Of a DNA stretch of 64,000 nucleotides, positions 1-9,296 are shown in pieces (position 1 is the first letter of the stretch; every line of letters begins with the position of its first letter). The translations under genes were made by a program, and so were the position numbers. The notes below the pieces were generated by a model. The model was not told the origin of the DNA and ran no database searches. It saw nothing but the letters and a program-made list of their open reading frames with translations. This DNA is from Microbacterium oxydans (GTDB taxonomy: Bacteria > Actinomycetota > Actinomycetes > Actinomycetales > Microbacteriaceae). Location of the stretch: the NCBI RefSeq assembly GCF_026559675.1, contig NZ_CP092891.1, forward strand, positions 2,418,001-2,482,000, read 5' to 3'.

Positions 1-533
1 GCGTCCAGGTCGTCCACGCTCTTGATGTCGCTGTCGGCGCCGACGAGGAGGCCCTGACCGGTGACGAAGTACGGGCCGGCGAAGGAGATCTGCTCCTTGC
101 GCTTGTCCGTGATCGAGTAGGTGCCGACGTAGTAGTCGATGTCGCCGTTCACGATCGCCTGCTCGCGGTTCGCCGAGGCGATCGCCTGGAACTCGATCTT
201 CTCCGGGTCGACCCCGAGCGAGGCCGCCATCCAGCGGGCGATGTCCACGTCGAAGCCGGTGCGGTCGCCGGTGACCGGGTCGAGGTAACCGAGACCGGGC
301 TGGTCTTCCTTCACGCCGACCTTGATCGTGCCGGAGGACGAGATCCGATCGAACGTCGGGCTCCCGTCGATGCTGACATCCTCGAGGACGGTCCACGGCG
401 TGCTGGAGGTCTCCCCCTCGCCGCCGTCTTCCGGGGCTCCCGAGCTCGACGGCGTGCCGCTGTTGCACGCCGTGAGCGCGAGCAGTGCCACCGCTGCGAT
501 TCCGATGCCTGCCAGTGTCCGTGTGCGTCGCAT
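1..533 (-). CDS. gluB: Glutamate-type ABC transporter substrate-binding lipoprotein (partial)
   Basis: This is the N-terminal 177 residues of a family 3 amino-acid-binding protein; the C-terminus lies beyond the window edge. The start is ATG at 531-533, with GGAG a few bases upstream. The precursor has two arginines, a hydrophobic stretch and the lipobox LTAC, so it should be a membrane-anchored lipoprotein facing the outside. The mature part has the family pattern GYLDPVTGDRTGFDVDIA and later YYVGTYSIT, typical of glutamate/glutamine binders. It lies 68 bases downstream of the ATPase gene gluA, the usual gluABCD order. The family is clear; glutamate as ligand is inferred from the similarity and gene order. 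Confidence 0.9.
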   Translation of the reverse strand, partial: MRRTRTLAGIGIAAVALLALTACNSGTPSSSGAPEDGGEGETSSTPWTVLEDVSIDGSPTFDRISSSGTIKVGVKEDQPGLGYLDPVTGDRTGFDVDIARWMAASLGVDPEKIEFQAIASANREQAIVNGDIDYYVGTYSITDKRKEQISFAGPYFVTGQGLLVGADSDIKSVDDLD

Positions 534-601
534 GTGCGTCTCCTTCGTGTGCTGTGTGTGCAGGGTCTGTGTGGTCGGGTGCGTCTGTGTGGTCGGGTGC
601 G

Positions 602-1351
602 TCAGTGGGTGAGGAGCTTCGAGAGGAAGTCCTTGGCCCGGTCGCTCTTCGGGTGCGTGAAGAACTCCTCCGGAGTCGCCTCCTCCACGATCCGTCCGTC
701 GGCCATGAAGACGACCCGGTCGGCGGCCTTCCGAGCGAAGCCCATCTCGTGGGTGACGACGATCATGGTCATGCCCTCTTGCGCGAGACCGACCATGACG
801 TCGAGGACCTCGTTGATCATCTCGGGGTCCAGGGCGCTGGTCGGCTCGTCGAAGAGCATCACCTTGGGCTGCATGGCGAGAGCACGGGCGATCGCGACGC
901 GCTGCTGCTGCCCGCCGGAGAGCTGCGCCGGGAGCTTCGACGCCTGCTGCGCCACGCCGACGCGTTCGAGCAGGGTCATCGCCTCCCTCTCGGCATCGGC
1001 CTTCTTGAGGCCGCGCACCTTGATCGGGCCGAGCGTCACGTTCTCGAGGATCGTCAGGTGGGCGAACAGGTTAAAGGACTGGAACACCATGCCGACATCC
1101 GCGCGCAGGTGGGCGAGCCCCTTCCCCTCCGCCGGGAGCTCCTTGCCGTCGATGCGGATCGTGCCGCTGGTGATCGTCTCGAGCCGGTTGATCGTGCGGC
1201 ACAGCGTCGACTTGCCGGATCCGGACGGGCCGATCACGACGACGACCTCGCCCGAGTTGACGGTCAGGTCGATGTCGGCCAGGGCCTGGAAGTCGCCGTA
1301 GTGCTTCTGGACGTTCTCGACCACGACGAGGGGTGTATCAGAGGTCATCAT
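602..1351 (-). CDS. gluA: Amino-acid (glutamate-type) ABC transporter ATP-binding protein
   Basis: A 249-residue ATPase that would power uptake of a polar amino acid together with the binding protein encoded next. Walker A is GPSGSGKS near residue 40, the Q-loop is in FQSFNLF, the signature is LSGGQQQR and Walker B is VMLFDEP followed by the H-loop VTHEMG. The length is standard for the family. Two start codons lie back to back, at 1349-1351 and 1346-1348. GGAGAA directly before them suits the second as a ribosome site, while TAGCTT at 1358-1363 would suit leaderless use of the first. It is the first gene of a gluABCD-type operon running out of the window. Confidence 0.93.
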   Translation of the reverse strand: MMTSDTPLVVVENVQKHYGDFQALADIDLTVNSGEVVVVIGPSGSGKSTLCRTINRLETITSGTIRIDGKELPAEGKGLAHLRADVGMVFQSFNLFAHLTILENVTLGPIKVRGLKKADAEREAMTLLERVGVAQQASKLPAQLSGGQQQRVAIARALAMQPKVMLFDEPTSALDPEMINEVLDVMVGLAQEGMTMIVVTHEMGFARKAADRVVFMADGRIVEEATPEEFFTHPKSDRAKDFLSKLLTH

Positions 1352-1603
1352 TTCTCCAAGCTAGCCACGTCGTACCTGGTGTTCCAGGGACCTCGGTGAG
1401 ATTTACACGTTCGTAATCACCTGATCGCGGTACCAATGCTGCTCTGCACGGGTACCCCACGGCCCGCCCCCACGGGCCGCGGGATGGTCCTGCCACCTCA
1501 CCCCCAACGACAGCGGGGCAACAGGCTCCGATCATGCGCGATCGACCTCACACTGACAGAGCGTCGCCGCCGCTGTCAGACTTCTTGAGGATTTCTTGAG
1601 GCG
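1352..1603 (-). promoter_or_regulatory. gluA upstream region with tandem 11-base-period repeat
   Basis: A non-coding stretch between the TAXI-protein gene and gluA. TTCTTGAGG occurs twice, at 1582-1590 and 1593-1601, a spacing of 11 bases, which is the arrangement OmpR/PhoB-type regulators bind as dimers. The repeat begins two bases past the stop codon of the TAXI gene. Nearer gluA, CGGCCCG (1460-1466) and CGGGCCG (1473-1479) can form a hairpin. A TAGCTT -10-like hexamer is at 1358-1363. The repeat is seen directly; binding by the regulator at 3940-4611 is inference. Confidence 0.5.
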
Positions 1604-2566
1604 TCAGCCGCGCAGGTCCCGGTAGTAGGCGATCGCCCCCGGATGCAGCGGCACCGGGCCGGTGAAGATCGCCGAGCGGCGGTCGAGGAGCGCTGCCGTG
1701 GGGACCTCCCCGGCGATGCGGAGGCGGGCGTCGAACAGCCCGGCGAGGATGTCGCGCACGACGGCGTCCGGGGTCGAGGCCGCGGTGACGAGGTAGTTCG
1801 GGACCGCCATCGTCGGCGCGGACTCCTCGAGCCCGTAGGTGCCGGCCGGGATGTCGGACGGACGATAGGCGTGCGAGTACTGCTCGTTCACCTCGTTGAC
1901 CCAGCCCTGCTCGACCGGCAGCAGTCGGACCGACGACATCTCCGCGAGCTCCGCGATGCCCGGGGTGGGCAGTCCGCCGACCCAGAAGAAGCCGTCGATC
2001 TCACCGCGCTCCATCGCGCCGATGGACTCGCTGAGGTCGAGCTGCGGATCGCGGATGGAGGCGATGTCGACCCCGGCCGCGTCCAGCACGCGCCCGGCGA
2101 TGACGTTCACGCCCGAGTTCTCCGCACCGAGCGAGATCGTCCGGCCGGTCAGGTCGCCGATGTCGTCGATCTCCGAGTCCCCCCGCACGACGACCTGCAC
2201 GTACTCGTCGTAGAGGCGAGCGAGCGCCCGCACCTCCAGGGCCTCGTCGAAGGCGCCGGTCCCCGCCACGGCATCCGCCGCCGCATCGCCCTGCGCGAAC
2301 CCGATCAGGGCGTCCCCCGCGCTCACCCGCAGCAGGTTGTCGACCGATCCCGCTGTCTCCTGCGCGACCATCGTGATGTCGAGCGACGCCGAGAGGTCGG
2401 CGGCGAGATGGCTCCCGTAGTCGTAGTAGACGCCGGTGGATCCGCCCGCCGCGATCGCATACTCCGCGGTGGTCCATTCGCTCGCGCGCGGGGTGCAGGC
2501 GGTCAGCCCGCTCAGCAGCAGGAGCGCGACGACACCGGCCATGGCCCTCCGCACGGCGGCGCTCAC
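1604..2566 (-). CDS. TAXI-family solute-binding lipoprotein
   Basis: A 320-residue extracytoplasmic binding protein of the TAXI branch of TRAP-type receptors. It begins at GTG 2564-2566, which overlaps the stop of the sensor kinase gene by four bases (GTGA). The leader ends with lipobox LTAC, so it should be a lipoprotein. After the leader come the family marks: IAAGGSTGVYY near the N-terminus, the glycine/serine-rich DLTGRTISLG, and GEIDGFFWVGG. No TRAP permease gene is present on either side; the next gene in the same direction is gluA. Its place as third gene of a two-component operon suggests it supplies the ligand signal to the kinase rather than to a transporter. That role is inference. 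Confidence 0.85.
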   Translation of the reverse strand: MSAAVRRAMAGVVALLLLSGLTACTPRASEWTTAEYAIAAGGSTGVYYDYGSHLAADLSASLDITMVAQETAGSVDNLLRVSAGDALIGFAQGDAAADAVAGTGAFDEALEVRALARLYDEYVQVVVRGDSEIDDIGDLTGRTISLGAENSGVNVIAGRVLDAAGVDIASIRDPQLDLSESIGAMERGEIDGFFWVGGLPTPGIAELAEMSSVRLLPVEQGWVNEVNEQYSHAYRPSDIPAGTYGLEESAPTMAVPNYLVTAASTPDAVVRDILAGLFDARLRIAGEVPTAALLDRRSAIFTGPVPLHPGAIAYYRDLRG

Positions 2567-3936
2567 GGCGTCGTCCTGTCCCACAGCAGCAGCGAGACCT
2601 CGAGGCCGCCGCCCTCGGCGGAGGCCACGACCACCTCGCCGCCGACCGTCGCGAGCAGGTCGCTCGCGATCGCCAGCCCGAGCCCGGACCCCGGGATCTC
2701 CCCGGTCTCCGTGTTGCGCCAGAACCGGTCCGTCGCCGCAGCCGCCTGCTCCGCCGTCAGGCCCGGTCCGTGATCGCGGACCGTGATCCGGCAGAGGTCG
2801 CGCTCGCGGTGGGCGCCGGCCTCGATCAGCCCCCCGTCGGGTGAGTACTTCACGGCGTTGTCGAACACCGCGTCGAGCGCGCTCTCCACGATCGTCCGGT
2901 CGGTCACGCTCATCACCGACGGCTCCCCCACGGGTCGCAGGGCGATCCGCCGCTGCGCCGCCACGTCCCGCCACGCGTCGAGGCGGCGGGCGGTGAGCGT
3001 GGCGAGGTCCACCGCCGAGATCGTGGAGTCGCCGCGACCGCCGCGCGCCAGGCCGAGCAGGGTCTCGAGGATCCGCGTCATCCGCCGTCCCTCCTCGCGC
3101 GTCTCCTCGACGTCATCGCGCCATTCCCGCCCGAGTCCGGTCGCCAGGTGCTCGACGCGCAGCAGCAGGGCGTTCAGAGGATTGCGCAGTTCGTGGGAGG
3201 CGTTCAGGGCGAACTCCTGCTGTCGCGTCATCACGCGCTCGATCTCGTCGGCCATGCCGTTGAACACCCTCGCCATGCGCCGCAGCTCCGGCGGCCCGGC
3301 GTCCTCCGCCACGCGCGCGTCCATCTCTCCGCGCTCGATCGCCACCATCGCCTCGTCCAGTTGCCGGACCGGTGAGAGCACCCAGCGGGCCAGACGGAAC
3401 ACGAGCAGCATCCCCAGGGCGATCAGGACCAGCACGATGGTGGAGAGGAGCAGCGTCTGCTGCAGGATCGCGGTGCGCGGGGCGTCGACGTCGCCGGCGA
3501 CGAGCACCGCGCCGATGACGTCGCCGTCGTCGAACACCGGCTCCGCCAACGCGGCATCCGCGACGGCCCAGGGGTTCACCGTCGCGGGCGGCTCGGCACG
3601 GCGCCCGGACAGGGCCAGCCGGACCCGCTCGGCCTCCTCCTCCTCGAGCACGACCGAGCCCCGATCCCCCGCCCAGACACCGCCCCCGAGATCGAAGACG
3701 GTGACCTCGATGCCGTAGACCTCGCGGAAGCGCTGGACCTCGGCGTCGATGACGGCCGCGCTCCCGGAGCGCAGCGACTGTCGCGCACTCGTCACGAAGT
3801 ACCCGAGGTCGCCGAGCTGCTGGGTGTAGAACGCCTGTTGGACGCTGCCGGCCGCGCTCCACCCCGCCGCACCCCCGAGCGCGACCAGGATCGCGACCAG
3901 CGGCACCAGGAAGACGATGATCAGACGCCGGCGCAT
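2563..3936 (-). CDS. Two-component sensor histidine kinase (OmpR-partner class)
   Basis: A 457-residue membrane kinase. The first transmembrane segment is at about residues 5-27, then an extracytoplasmic sensor region of about 130 residues, a second segment near 160-182, a HAMP linker, a HisKA domain with the phospho-accepting His248 in NASHELRNPL, and an HATPase_c domain with N-box DNAVKYS, G1 DHGPGL and G2 GSGLGLAI. All catalytic motifs are intact. It follows the response regulator by three bases and overlaps the TAXI gene by four, so the three are co-transcribed. The class resembles TctE/QseC-type kinases, many of which sense carboxylates; the ligand here is unknown. Confidence 0.92.
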   Translation of the reverse strand: MRRRLIIVFLVPLVAILVALGGAAGWSAAGSVQQAFYTQQLGDLGYFVTSARQSLRSGSAAVIDAEVQRFREVYGIEVTVFDLGGGVWAGDRGSVVLEEEEAERVRLALSGRRAEPPATVNPWAVADAALAEPVFDDGDVIGAVLVAGDVDAPRTAILQQTLLLSTIVLVLIALGMLLVFRLARWVLSPVRQLDEAMVAIERGEMDARVAEDAGPPELRRMARVFNGMADEIERVMTRQQEFALNASHELRNPLNALLLRVEHLATGLGREWRDDVEETREEGRRMTRILETLLGLARGGRGDSTISAVDLATLTARRLDAWRDVAAQRRIALRPVGEPSVMSVTDRTIVESALDAVFDNAVKYSPDGGLIEAGAHRERDLCRITVRDHGPGLTAEQAAAATDRFWRNTETGEIPGSGLGLAIASDLLATVGGEVVVASAEGGGLEVSLLLWDRTTP

Positions 3937-3939
3937 GGC

Positions 3940-4611
3940 TCAGGAACCAGCGAGCCGGTAGCCGACACCGCGGACGGTCTCGATGATCCCGCGGGATCCG
4001 GTCTTCTTCCGGATCGCACCGACGTGCACCTCGAGAGAGTGTCCGAAGCCGCGCCAATCGGTGTTCCACACCTCGCGGATCAGGCGTTCCTTCGGCACCG
4101 CGACCCCCGGATACCGGGCGAGCACCGCGATGATGTCGAACTCCTTGCGGGTGAGCTCGATGGGGGCACCGGCCACGAGCACCTGGCGTGCCACCAGATC
4201 GATCTGCAGGCCTCCGTCGAGCAGCTGCACCCGGGCGTCGGACTCGGGGCGGATCGGCCGCGAGCGGCGCGTCACCGCCTCGATCCTGGCGAGGAGCTCG
4301 TGCACGTCGTACGGCTTCACCACGAAGTCGTCGGCACCCGCGCGCAGCCCCTTGATGCGCTCGGCCACCTGGTTGCGGGCCGTGACGATCACGATCGGGA
4401 CCTCGGAGCGCCCTCGGATGCGACGGCACAGGTCGACGCCGTCGATGTCGGGGAGACCGAGATCGAGGAGGACCACCTCGGTGTCGGCACCGAGCAGGTC
4501 CAGCGCGGACGCACCGTCCGGCGCCCGGACCGTGGCATAGCCCGATCGTGCGAGGAAGGCCTCGAGCGCGCCGGCCACCCGGTCGTCGTCTTCGACGATC
4601 AGAATCCTCAT
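3940..4611 (-). CDS. OmpR/TctD-family response regulator
   Basis: A 223-residue DNA-binding regulator and first gene of its operon. The receiver domain spans about residues 1-115 with the acidic cluster EDDD at 7-10, phospho-acceptor Asp50 in LLDLGLPD, and the conserved Lys in VVKPYD. The C-terminal winged helix (about 125-220) carries ELTRKEFDII and the ending VRGVGYRL. Its partner kinase follows three bases downstream. A tandem 11-base repeat after the third gene of the operon (1582-1601) is a candidate binding site. The target genes are not shown by the sequence. Confidence 0.93.
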   Translation of the reverse strand: MRILIVEDDDRVAGALEAFLARSGYATVRAPDGASALDLLGADTEVVLLDLGLPDIDGVDLCRRIRGRSEVPIVIVTARNQVAERIKGLRAGADDFVVKPYDVHELLARIEAVTRRSRPIRPESDARVQLLDGGLQIDLVARQVLVAGAPIELTRKEFDIIAVLARYPGVAVPKERLIREVWNTDWRGFGHSLEVHVGAIRKKTGSRGIIETVRGVGYRLAGS

Positions 4612-4647
4612 CGACTCCGCTTCCCGCTTCCTTCGTCGGCTCGAACG

Positions 4648-5460
4648 TCAGCCGAGCGATGCCGCCCGCTGTGCGAACGCACTTTCGTAGAGGCACACGC
4701 TGGCGGCCGTCGCCAGGTTCAGGGACTCGGCGCGACCGAAGATGGGCAGCCGCAGCACCTGGTCGGCGAGGGCGAGCGCATCGTCCTCCAGACCGCGGGC
4801 CTCGTTGCCGAAGAGCCAGCCGGTCGGCTCGGCGAGCACGCCCTCCGCACGGGCCTTCAGCAGGTCGTCGCCCTTCACGTCCGCTGCGAGGATGTGCAGA
4901 CCCGCCGCATGCGCGCGCTTCACGACATCCGCGAGGTCTCCTCCGACGGAGACCGGGAGGTGGAACAGCGACCCGGTCGTCGCGCGCACGACCTTCGGGT
5001 TGTACGGGTCGACCGTGCGGCCGGTCAGCACGACGGCATCCGCTCCGGCCGCGTCCGCGGCCCGGATGATCGTGCCGAGGTTGCCGGGGTCGCGGACCTC
5101 CTCGCAGATCGCCACCAGGCGCGGCGAGGCGTCGAAGATGTCGCGCACCGACGTCGGCGTCTGCTGGACCACGGCGACCAGGCCCTGCGGGGTGACCGTG
5201 TCCGCCATCGCGTTGAGCACGTACTCGGTCACGTACTCGACATCGATCTCGGCCTCGGCGGCTTTCGCCCGGATGTCGGGATGCCGCTCCCAGCCGTTCG
5301 GCGTCGCGAACAGCTCCACGATCGCCTCCGGGCGATACGTGAGAGCCTCACGGACGGACTGCGGACCTTCGAGAAGGAACAGCCCGGTCTCGGTCCGCGC
5401 GCTGCGCTTGGTCAGCTTCGCGACGGCTCGGACTCGGGGCGAACGGGGGTTCTCCAGCAC
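4648..5460 (-). CDS. SpoU/TrmH-family RNA 2'-O-ribose methyltransferase
   Basis: A 270-residue SPOUT-class enzyme, probably acting on rRNA in the 23S TsnR-like subgroup. The N-terminal substrate-binding part contains RTETGLFLLEGPQ. The three C-terminal knot motifs are present: VRDPGNLGTIIRAADAAGA, then LFGNEARGL, then LPIFGRAESLNLATAA, which bind S-adenosylmethionine. The start is GTG at 5458-5460: TAGACT at 5467-5472 ends six bases before it, the spacing seen at many leaderless genes in this window. An in-frame GTG two codons upstream would extend the protein slightly. Downstream of infC-rpmI-rplT is the usual place for this gene in actinomycetes. Confidence 0.9.
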   Translation of the reverse strand: MLENPRSPRVRAVAKLTKRSARTETGLFLLEGPQSVREALTYRPEAIVELFATPNGWERHPDIRAKAAEAEIDVEYVTEYVLNAMADTVTPQGLVAVVQQTPTSVRDIFDASPRLVAICEEVRDPGNLGTIIRAADAAGADAVVLTGRTVDPYNPKVVRATTGSLFHLPVSVGGDLADVVKRAHAAGLHILAADVKGDDLLKARAEGVLAEPTGWLFGNEARGLEDDALALADQVLRLPIFGRAESLNLATAASVCLYESAFAQRAASLG

Positions 5461-5466
5461 GATCAC

Positions 5467-5472
5467 AGTCTA
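5467..5472 (-). promoter_or_regulatory. Leaderless-type -10 element of the RNA methyltransferase gene
   Basis: TAGACT on the minus strand, six bases before the GTG at 5458-5460. It decides between two in-frame GTG codons for the start. Confidence 0.55.
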
Positions 5473-5500
5473 GGGTCACGCCGGGTGCCGGATACGCGAA

Positions 5501-5530
5501 ACGGGCGCCTTCCCGAAGGAAGACGCCCGT
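5501..5530 (-). terminator. Rho-independent terminator of infC-rpmI-rplT
   Basis: The stem ACGGGCG (5501-5507) and CGCCCGT (5524-5530) encloses an inner CTTCC/GGAAG helix with loop CGAA. On the minus strand it is followed by a short T run. It lies 14 bases past the rplT stop. Confidence 0.75.
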
Positions 5531-5544
5531 AGGAAGCGAGATGC

Positions 5545-5931
5545 TTACGCAGCCGACTTCGGCGCGTTGACGTCGGAGGGCAGAGCCTTCTTCGCCGTCT
5601 CGACCAGCGTCGTGAACGTCGCCGCGTCGTTGACCGCGAGGTCGGCGAGCATGCGACGGTCGACCGTGACACCCGCGAGGCCGAGGCCCTGGATGAAGCG
5701 GTTGTACGTGATGCCGTTCTGGCGAGCCGCAGCGTTGATGCGCTGGATCCAGAGGCGGCGGAAGTCGCCCTTGCGCTTGCGACGGTCCCGGTACGAGTAG
5801 ACCAGGGAGTGGATGACCTGCTCCTTGGCCTTCCGGTAGAGGCGCGAACGCTGTCCGCGGTAACCGGATGCGCGCTCGAGGATGACCCGGCGCTTCTTGT
5901 GGGCGTTTACTGCCCGCTTGACTCTTGCCAT
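5545..5931 (-). CDS. rplT: 50S ribosomal protein L20
   Basis: A 128-residue L20, a primary assembly protein of the large subunit that binds 23S rRNA. It starts [15 protein letters not shown] and includes [17 protein letters not shown] and [13 protein letters not shown], all family landmarks. It is a little longer than the usual 117-120 residues because of an alanine-rich tail. It is last in infC-rpmI-rplT, 32 bases after rpmI, followed by a strong hairpin. In other bacteria L20 represses this operon by binding its leader, and the leader here at 6853-7090 is a candidate for such control. Confidence 0.97.
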   Translation of the reverse strand: MARVKRAVNAHKKRRVILERASGYRGQRSRLYRKAKEQVIHSLVYSYRDRRKRKGDFRRLWIQRINAAARQNGITYNRFIQGLGLAGVTVDRRMLADLAVNDAATFTTLVETAKKALPSDVNAPKSAA

Positions 5932-5963
5932 TTTCCTGTGTTCCTATTCGTGCGTCGGGCGCG

Positions 5964-6158
5964 TCAGCGGCCGAGAAGCTTCTTCGCGACCTTGGTGTCA
6001 GCCTTCGAGAGCACCTGGTCCTGGTTCAGACGACGGGTGCGACGGCTCGACTTGTGCTCGAGGTTGTGGCGCATCCCGGCCTGCTGCTTCTTCAGCTTTC
6101 CGCTGCCGGTGATCTTGAAGCGCTTCTTAGCACCCGAGTGGGTCTTCTGCTTCGGCAT
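5964..6158 (-). CDS. rpmI: 50S ribosomal protein L35
   Basis: A 64-residue, very basic protein of the large subunit, with the normal length for L35. It begins [20 protein letters not shown] and has the conserved [15 protein letters not shown] section. It sits between infC and rplT, 73 bases after infC and 32 before rplT. An AAGGAA ribosome site precedes the ATG at 6156-6158. Confidence 0.97.
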   Translation of the reverse strand: MPKQKTHSGAKKRFKITGSGKLKKQQAGMRHNLEHKSSRRTRRLNQDQVLSKADTKVAKKLLGR

Positions 6159-6231
6159 CTTCTCTTCCTTCGTATGGCGCCTTCTCAGGCGACGGTGTCA
6201 ACCCGCGGTGCGGGAGTTCTGGGGGCGGATG

Positions 6232-6852
<621 letters not shown>

Positions 6853-7090
6853 GCGGAACTCCTTAGACGATGTGATTCGGCCACCGTGACGCTGTCTGCA
6901 TCACGGGCGAAATCGGAATCGTCCCCGCCCACCGGCATTCAGACGCCGGCTCCGCACCCTTCCTGCCGGGTCCGTTCTGCGAACGGAGCCGGTGGAGTGC
7001 AAGACCCGGTAGCCTTGAACGGCAAGCGCGGGTGGGAAGTGAATCCTCTTTCGATCCGGAGCATGACGCTCCGAAGCCCGCCAAAGTCTA
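6853..7090 (-). promoter_or_regulatory. infC-rpmI-rplT leader with competing hairpins
   Basis: A long 5' leader. A -10-like TAGACT is at 7085-7090. Several pairings exclude each other. CCGGC (6932-6936) can pair with GCCGG (6945-6949). TCCGTTC (6971-6977) can pair with GAACGGA (6981-6987). CCGGCTCCG (6946-6954) can pair with CGGAGCCGG (6984-6992). CCACCGGC (6929-6936) can pair with GCCGGTGG (6988-6995). CCGGGT (6966-6971) can pair with ACCCGG (7004-7009). Such overlap is typical of an RNA switch. L20 or IF-3 feedback would be the natural input, by analogy with other bacteria. Coordinates of the promoter are tentative. Confidence 0.55.
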
Positions 7091-7107
7091 ACAGAAAGCA
7101 AGGCGAA

Positions 7108-7506
7108 GTGACGAACCAGGCACCGGACGAGGCTGCACGCGAGCGCGAAGAGCGCTGGGCACGTCAGGAGGAGGCCGCATCGTCGGCCACCCGAGACATC
7201 GCCGATGTACCCGCTGTCGAGGTGATCACCACCGCCGCCGTGCACCTCATGAGCGCGGCCGCCGTCAAGCTCGGCCTCGCCGACGATCCCGACGCCGCGG
7301 CACAGCTCGACCTCGACGAGGCACGCAAGCTCATCAACGCCCTCGCCGGGCTCATCACCGCCGGCGCACCGGAGATCAGCGACATGCACGCGCGCTCGCT
7401 GCGCGACGGACTCCGGTCCCTGCAGCTCGCCTTCCGCGAGGCCTCCACGATCCCGGACCCGATCGGCAAGGGTCCGGGCGAGAAGTGGACCGGTCCGGTC
7501 AACTAG
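7108..7506 (+). CDS. DUF1844-family protein
   Basis: A 132-residue protein of unknown function, divergent from infC. The start chosen is GTG 7108, giving [10 protein letters not shown] and a charged coiled-coil-like N-terminus ([13 protein letters not shown]). The DUF1844 core follows: [21 protein letters not shown], then [16 protein letters not shown] and a C-terminal helix with [12 protein letters not shown]. The acidic/helical make-up suggests a small soluble partner protein. The position next to infC is common in actinomycetes, but no function is established. The ribosome site (AAGGCGAA) is weak. Confidence 0.8.
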   Translation: MTNQAPDEAAREREERWARQEEAASSATRDIADVPAVEVITTAAVHLMSAAAVKLGLADDPDAAAQLDLDEARKLINALAGLITAGAPEISDMHARSLRDGLRSLQLAFREASTIPDPIGKGPGEKWTGPVN

Positions 7507-7665
7507 GCCGGGCGAGGACCAGCGGGTCGGCGGTCGAGGGACCGCCGCGGGGGCATCCGAGTGCGTCCCCTCGATCGACTGCTCGGACTCGTGGATGAGG
7601 GTTCCCTCTGCGTCGAAGAGGCGGATCTCGACGACGTCCGCGACGTCCCTGCCGTAGCGAAGCGC

Positions 7666-8463
7666 TCAGGCGCTGCGGCGGAGCTTCACCGTGAGGGAAT
7701 CCGCGAGCACCGCGATCCGGTCATCGGACGCCCAGCGCTGAGCGAGACGGGACAGCACGGCGTCGAGCACCTCGCGCTCCAGGCCGTCGACGAGCTCCAG
7801 GATCACGATCAGCTCCGGACCGCGCAGGCGCGCGTCGGGGTCTCCCGCGGCGACGGACACGTCGATCACGGCGAGTTCGTGCGCCACGCTCTCCTGCAGG
7901 GCGGTGAAGACCTCGGTAGAGAGGAAGCTCGGCTCCCAGGCATGCTCCTGAGCGATCGCCCAGACCGCGGGACGCCGGAAGACGAACTCGGTCTCGGACG
8001 TCGGGTCGAGCACGATCAGGTCGGTGTCCTCGGCGGACGCCGCCAGCGCGGCACGGAGCGCCTCCACGGGGATCGGGCGTGCCGTGGGGTCCCACTTCTG
8101 CATCGCCTCAACGGAGGAGAACACCGGCTGCACGCGTCGGCCATCAGGCGCGGCGACCGTGACGATCGACAGCTCCTGCGTCTTGTCGACGGCGAGACCG
8201 CTCGGTGCGATGCCCTCCTCGCCCTTCTCGGCGATCAAGGGGATCAGCACCCGCGCGGAGCGGAAGGCGTCGACGACCTCCACCTGACTGCCCTCGCCCG
8301 CACGGAAGCGCAGCAGCGCGGCCAGCAGAGCCGGGTCGGCGGAGCCGTCGTCCGCGGCGTGCGGGTTCGACTCGAAGCTGCGTCCCTCCCAGGGGACACC
8401 GGCCGAGTCGCCGTGGTTGTGCGATTCGGGCCCGCAGGCGTGCGGGTCAGTCTCCTGCGACAT
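7666..8463 (-). CDS. SseB-family protein
   Basis: A 265-residue cytosolic protein with an SseB N-terminal domain over about residues 55-165 ([11 protein letters not shown], then [14 protein letters not shown] and [11 protein letters not shown]) and a less conserved C-terminal half with MVILEL-like strands. Its function is not established in actinomycetes. It starts inside the end of priA (17-base overlap) and so belongs to the his transcription unit. Past its TGA stop the same frame stays open for about 56 codons with normal codon use, which could be a lost C-terminal part (see findings). Confidence 0.8.
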   Translation of the reverse strand: MSQETDPHACGPESHNHGDSAGVPWEGRSFESNPHAADDGSADPALLAALLRFRAGEGSQVEVVDAFRSARVLIPLIAEKGEEGIAPSGLAVDKTQELSIVTVAAPDGRRVQPVFSSVEAMQKWDPTARPIPVEALRAALAASAEDTDLIVLDPTSETEFVFRRPAVWAIAQEHAWEPSFLSTEVFTALQESVAHELAVIDVSVAAGDPDARLRGPELIVILELVDGLEREVLDAVLSRLAQRWASDDRIAVLADSLTVKLRRSA

Positions 8464-9193
8464 CCAGCGCCTCCGCCAGCGTGAACGCTCCGGCGTAGAG
8501 GGCCTTGCCGACGATGGCGCCCTCGACGCCCAGCGGCACCAGCTCGCGGAGCGCGGCGATGTCGTCGAGGTTGGAGATGCCGCCGGAAGCGACGACCGGC
8601 TTCGGCGTGCGCGAGGTCACCTCACGCAGGAGCTCGAGGTTCGGGCCGCGGAGCGTGCCGTCCTTGGTGACGTCGGTGACGACGTAGCGGCTGCAGCCGG
8701 CATCCTCCAGACGGTCGAGCACCTCCCAGAGATCCCCGCCCTCCTTGGTCCAACCACGGGCGGCGAGCGTCGTGCCGCGCACGTCGAGACCCACGGCGAT
8801 CGCCTCGCCGTACCGGCCGATCACGTCGGCGGCCCACTCGGGGTTCTCGAGCGCCGCGGTGCCGAGGTTGATGCGCGTCGCGCCGCTCTCGAGTGCCGCT
8901 TCCAGCGTCGCGTCGTCGCGGATGCCGCCGGAGAGCTCGATGTTGACGCCCTTGAACTGCTTGATGACCTTGCGGAGGATCGGCGCGTTGCTGCCACGGC
9001 CGAAGGCGGCGTCGAGGTCGACCAGGTGGATCCACTTCGCGCCCTGCGCAGCCCACTCCCCCGCGGCGTCCAGCGGGTCGCCGTAGCTCGTCTCGGTTCC
9101 GGCCTCGCCCTGGGTCAGGCGGACCGCCTTGCCCCCGGCGACGTCGACCGCGGGAAGGAGCGTGAGCGAGGGGGACTGCGCGAAGTCGTTCAT
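8447..9193 (-). CDS. priA: Bifunctional HisA/TrpF isomerase PriA
   Basis: A 248-residue TIM-barrel isomerase. In actinomycetes PriA does both the HisA step (ProFAR to PRFAR) and the TrpF step of tryptophan synthesis, because they often lack trpF. The two catalytic aspartates are in [10 protein letters not shown] near residue 18 and [10 protein letters not shown]. Phosphate-binding glycines are in SGGIRDD and ASGGISNL. The start is ATG 9191-9193. It follows hisH by 103 bases and overlaps the SseB-like gene. TrpF activity is inferred from the family, not visible in the sequence alone. Confidence 0.93.
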   Translation of the reverse strand: MNDFAQSPSLTLLPAVDVAGGKAVRLTQGEAGTETSYGDPLDAAGEWAAQGAKWIHLVDLDAAFGRGSNAPILRKVIKQFKGVNIELSGGIRDDATLEAALESGATRINLGTAALENPEWAADVIGRYGEAIAVGLDVRGTTLAARGWTKEGGDLWEVLDRLEDAGCSRYVVTDVTKDGTLRGPNLELLREVTSRTPKPVVASGGISNLDDIAALRELVPLGVEGAIVGKALYAGAFTLAEALDVAGD

Positions 9194-9296
9194 GGGGTCC
9201 TTGTATCGGGAAGGTCGGCGGCCCGGTGCGGGCACGAGAACCGAGGGTAGCCCGCCGGAGGGCGGGGGACAAAACGGATGACGCCTGAGCGCGAGG

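Noticed and set aside
9240..9270. A CCCGCC/GGCGGG hairpin between hisH and priA
   Set aside because: It is short and has no T run, and the genes are probably one operon.
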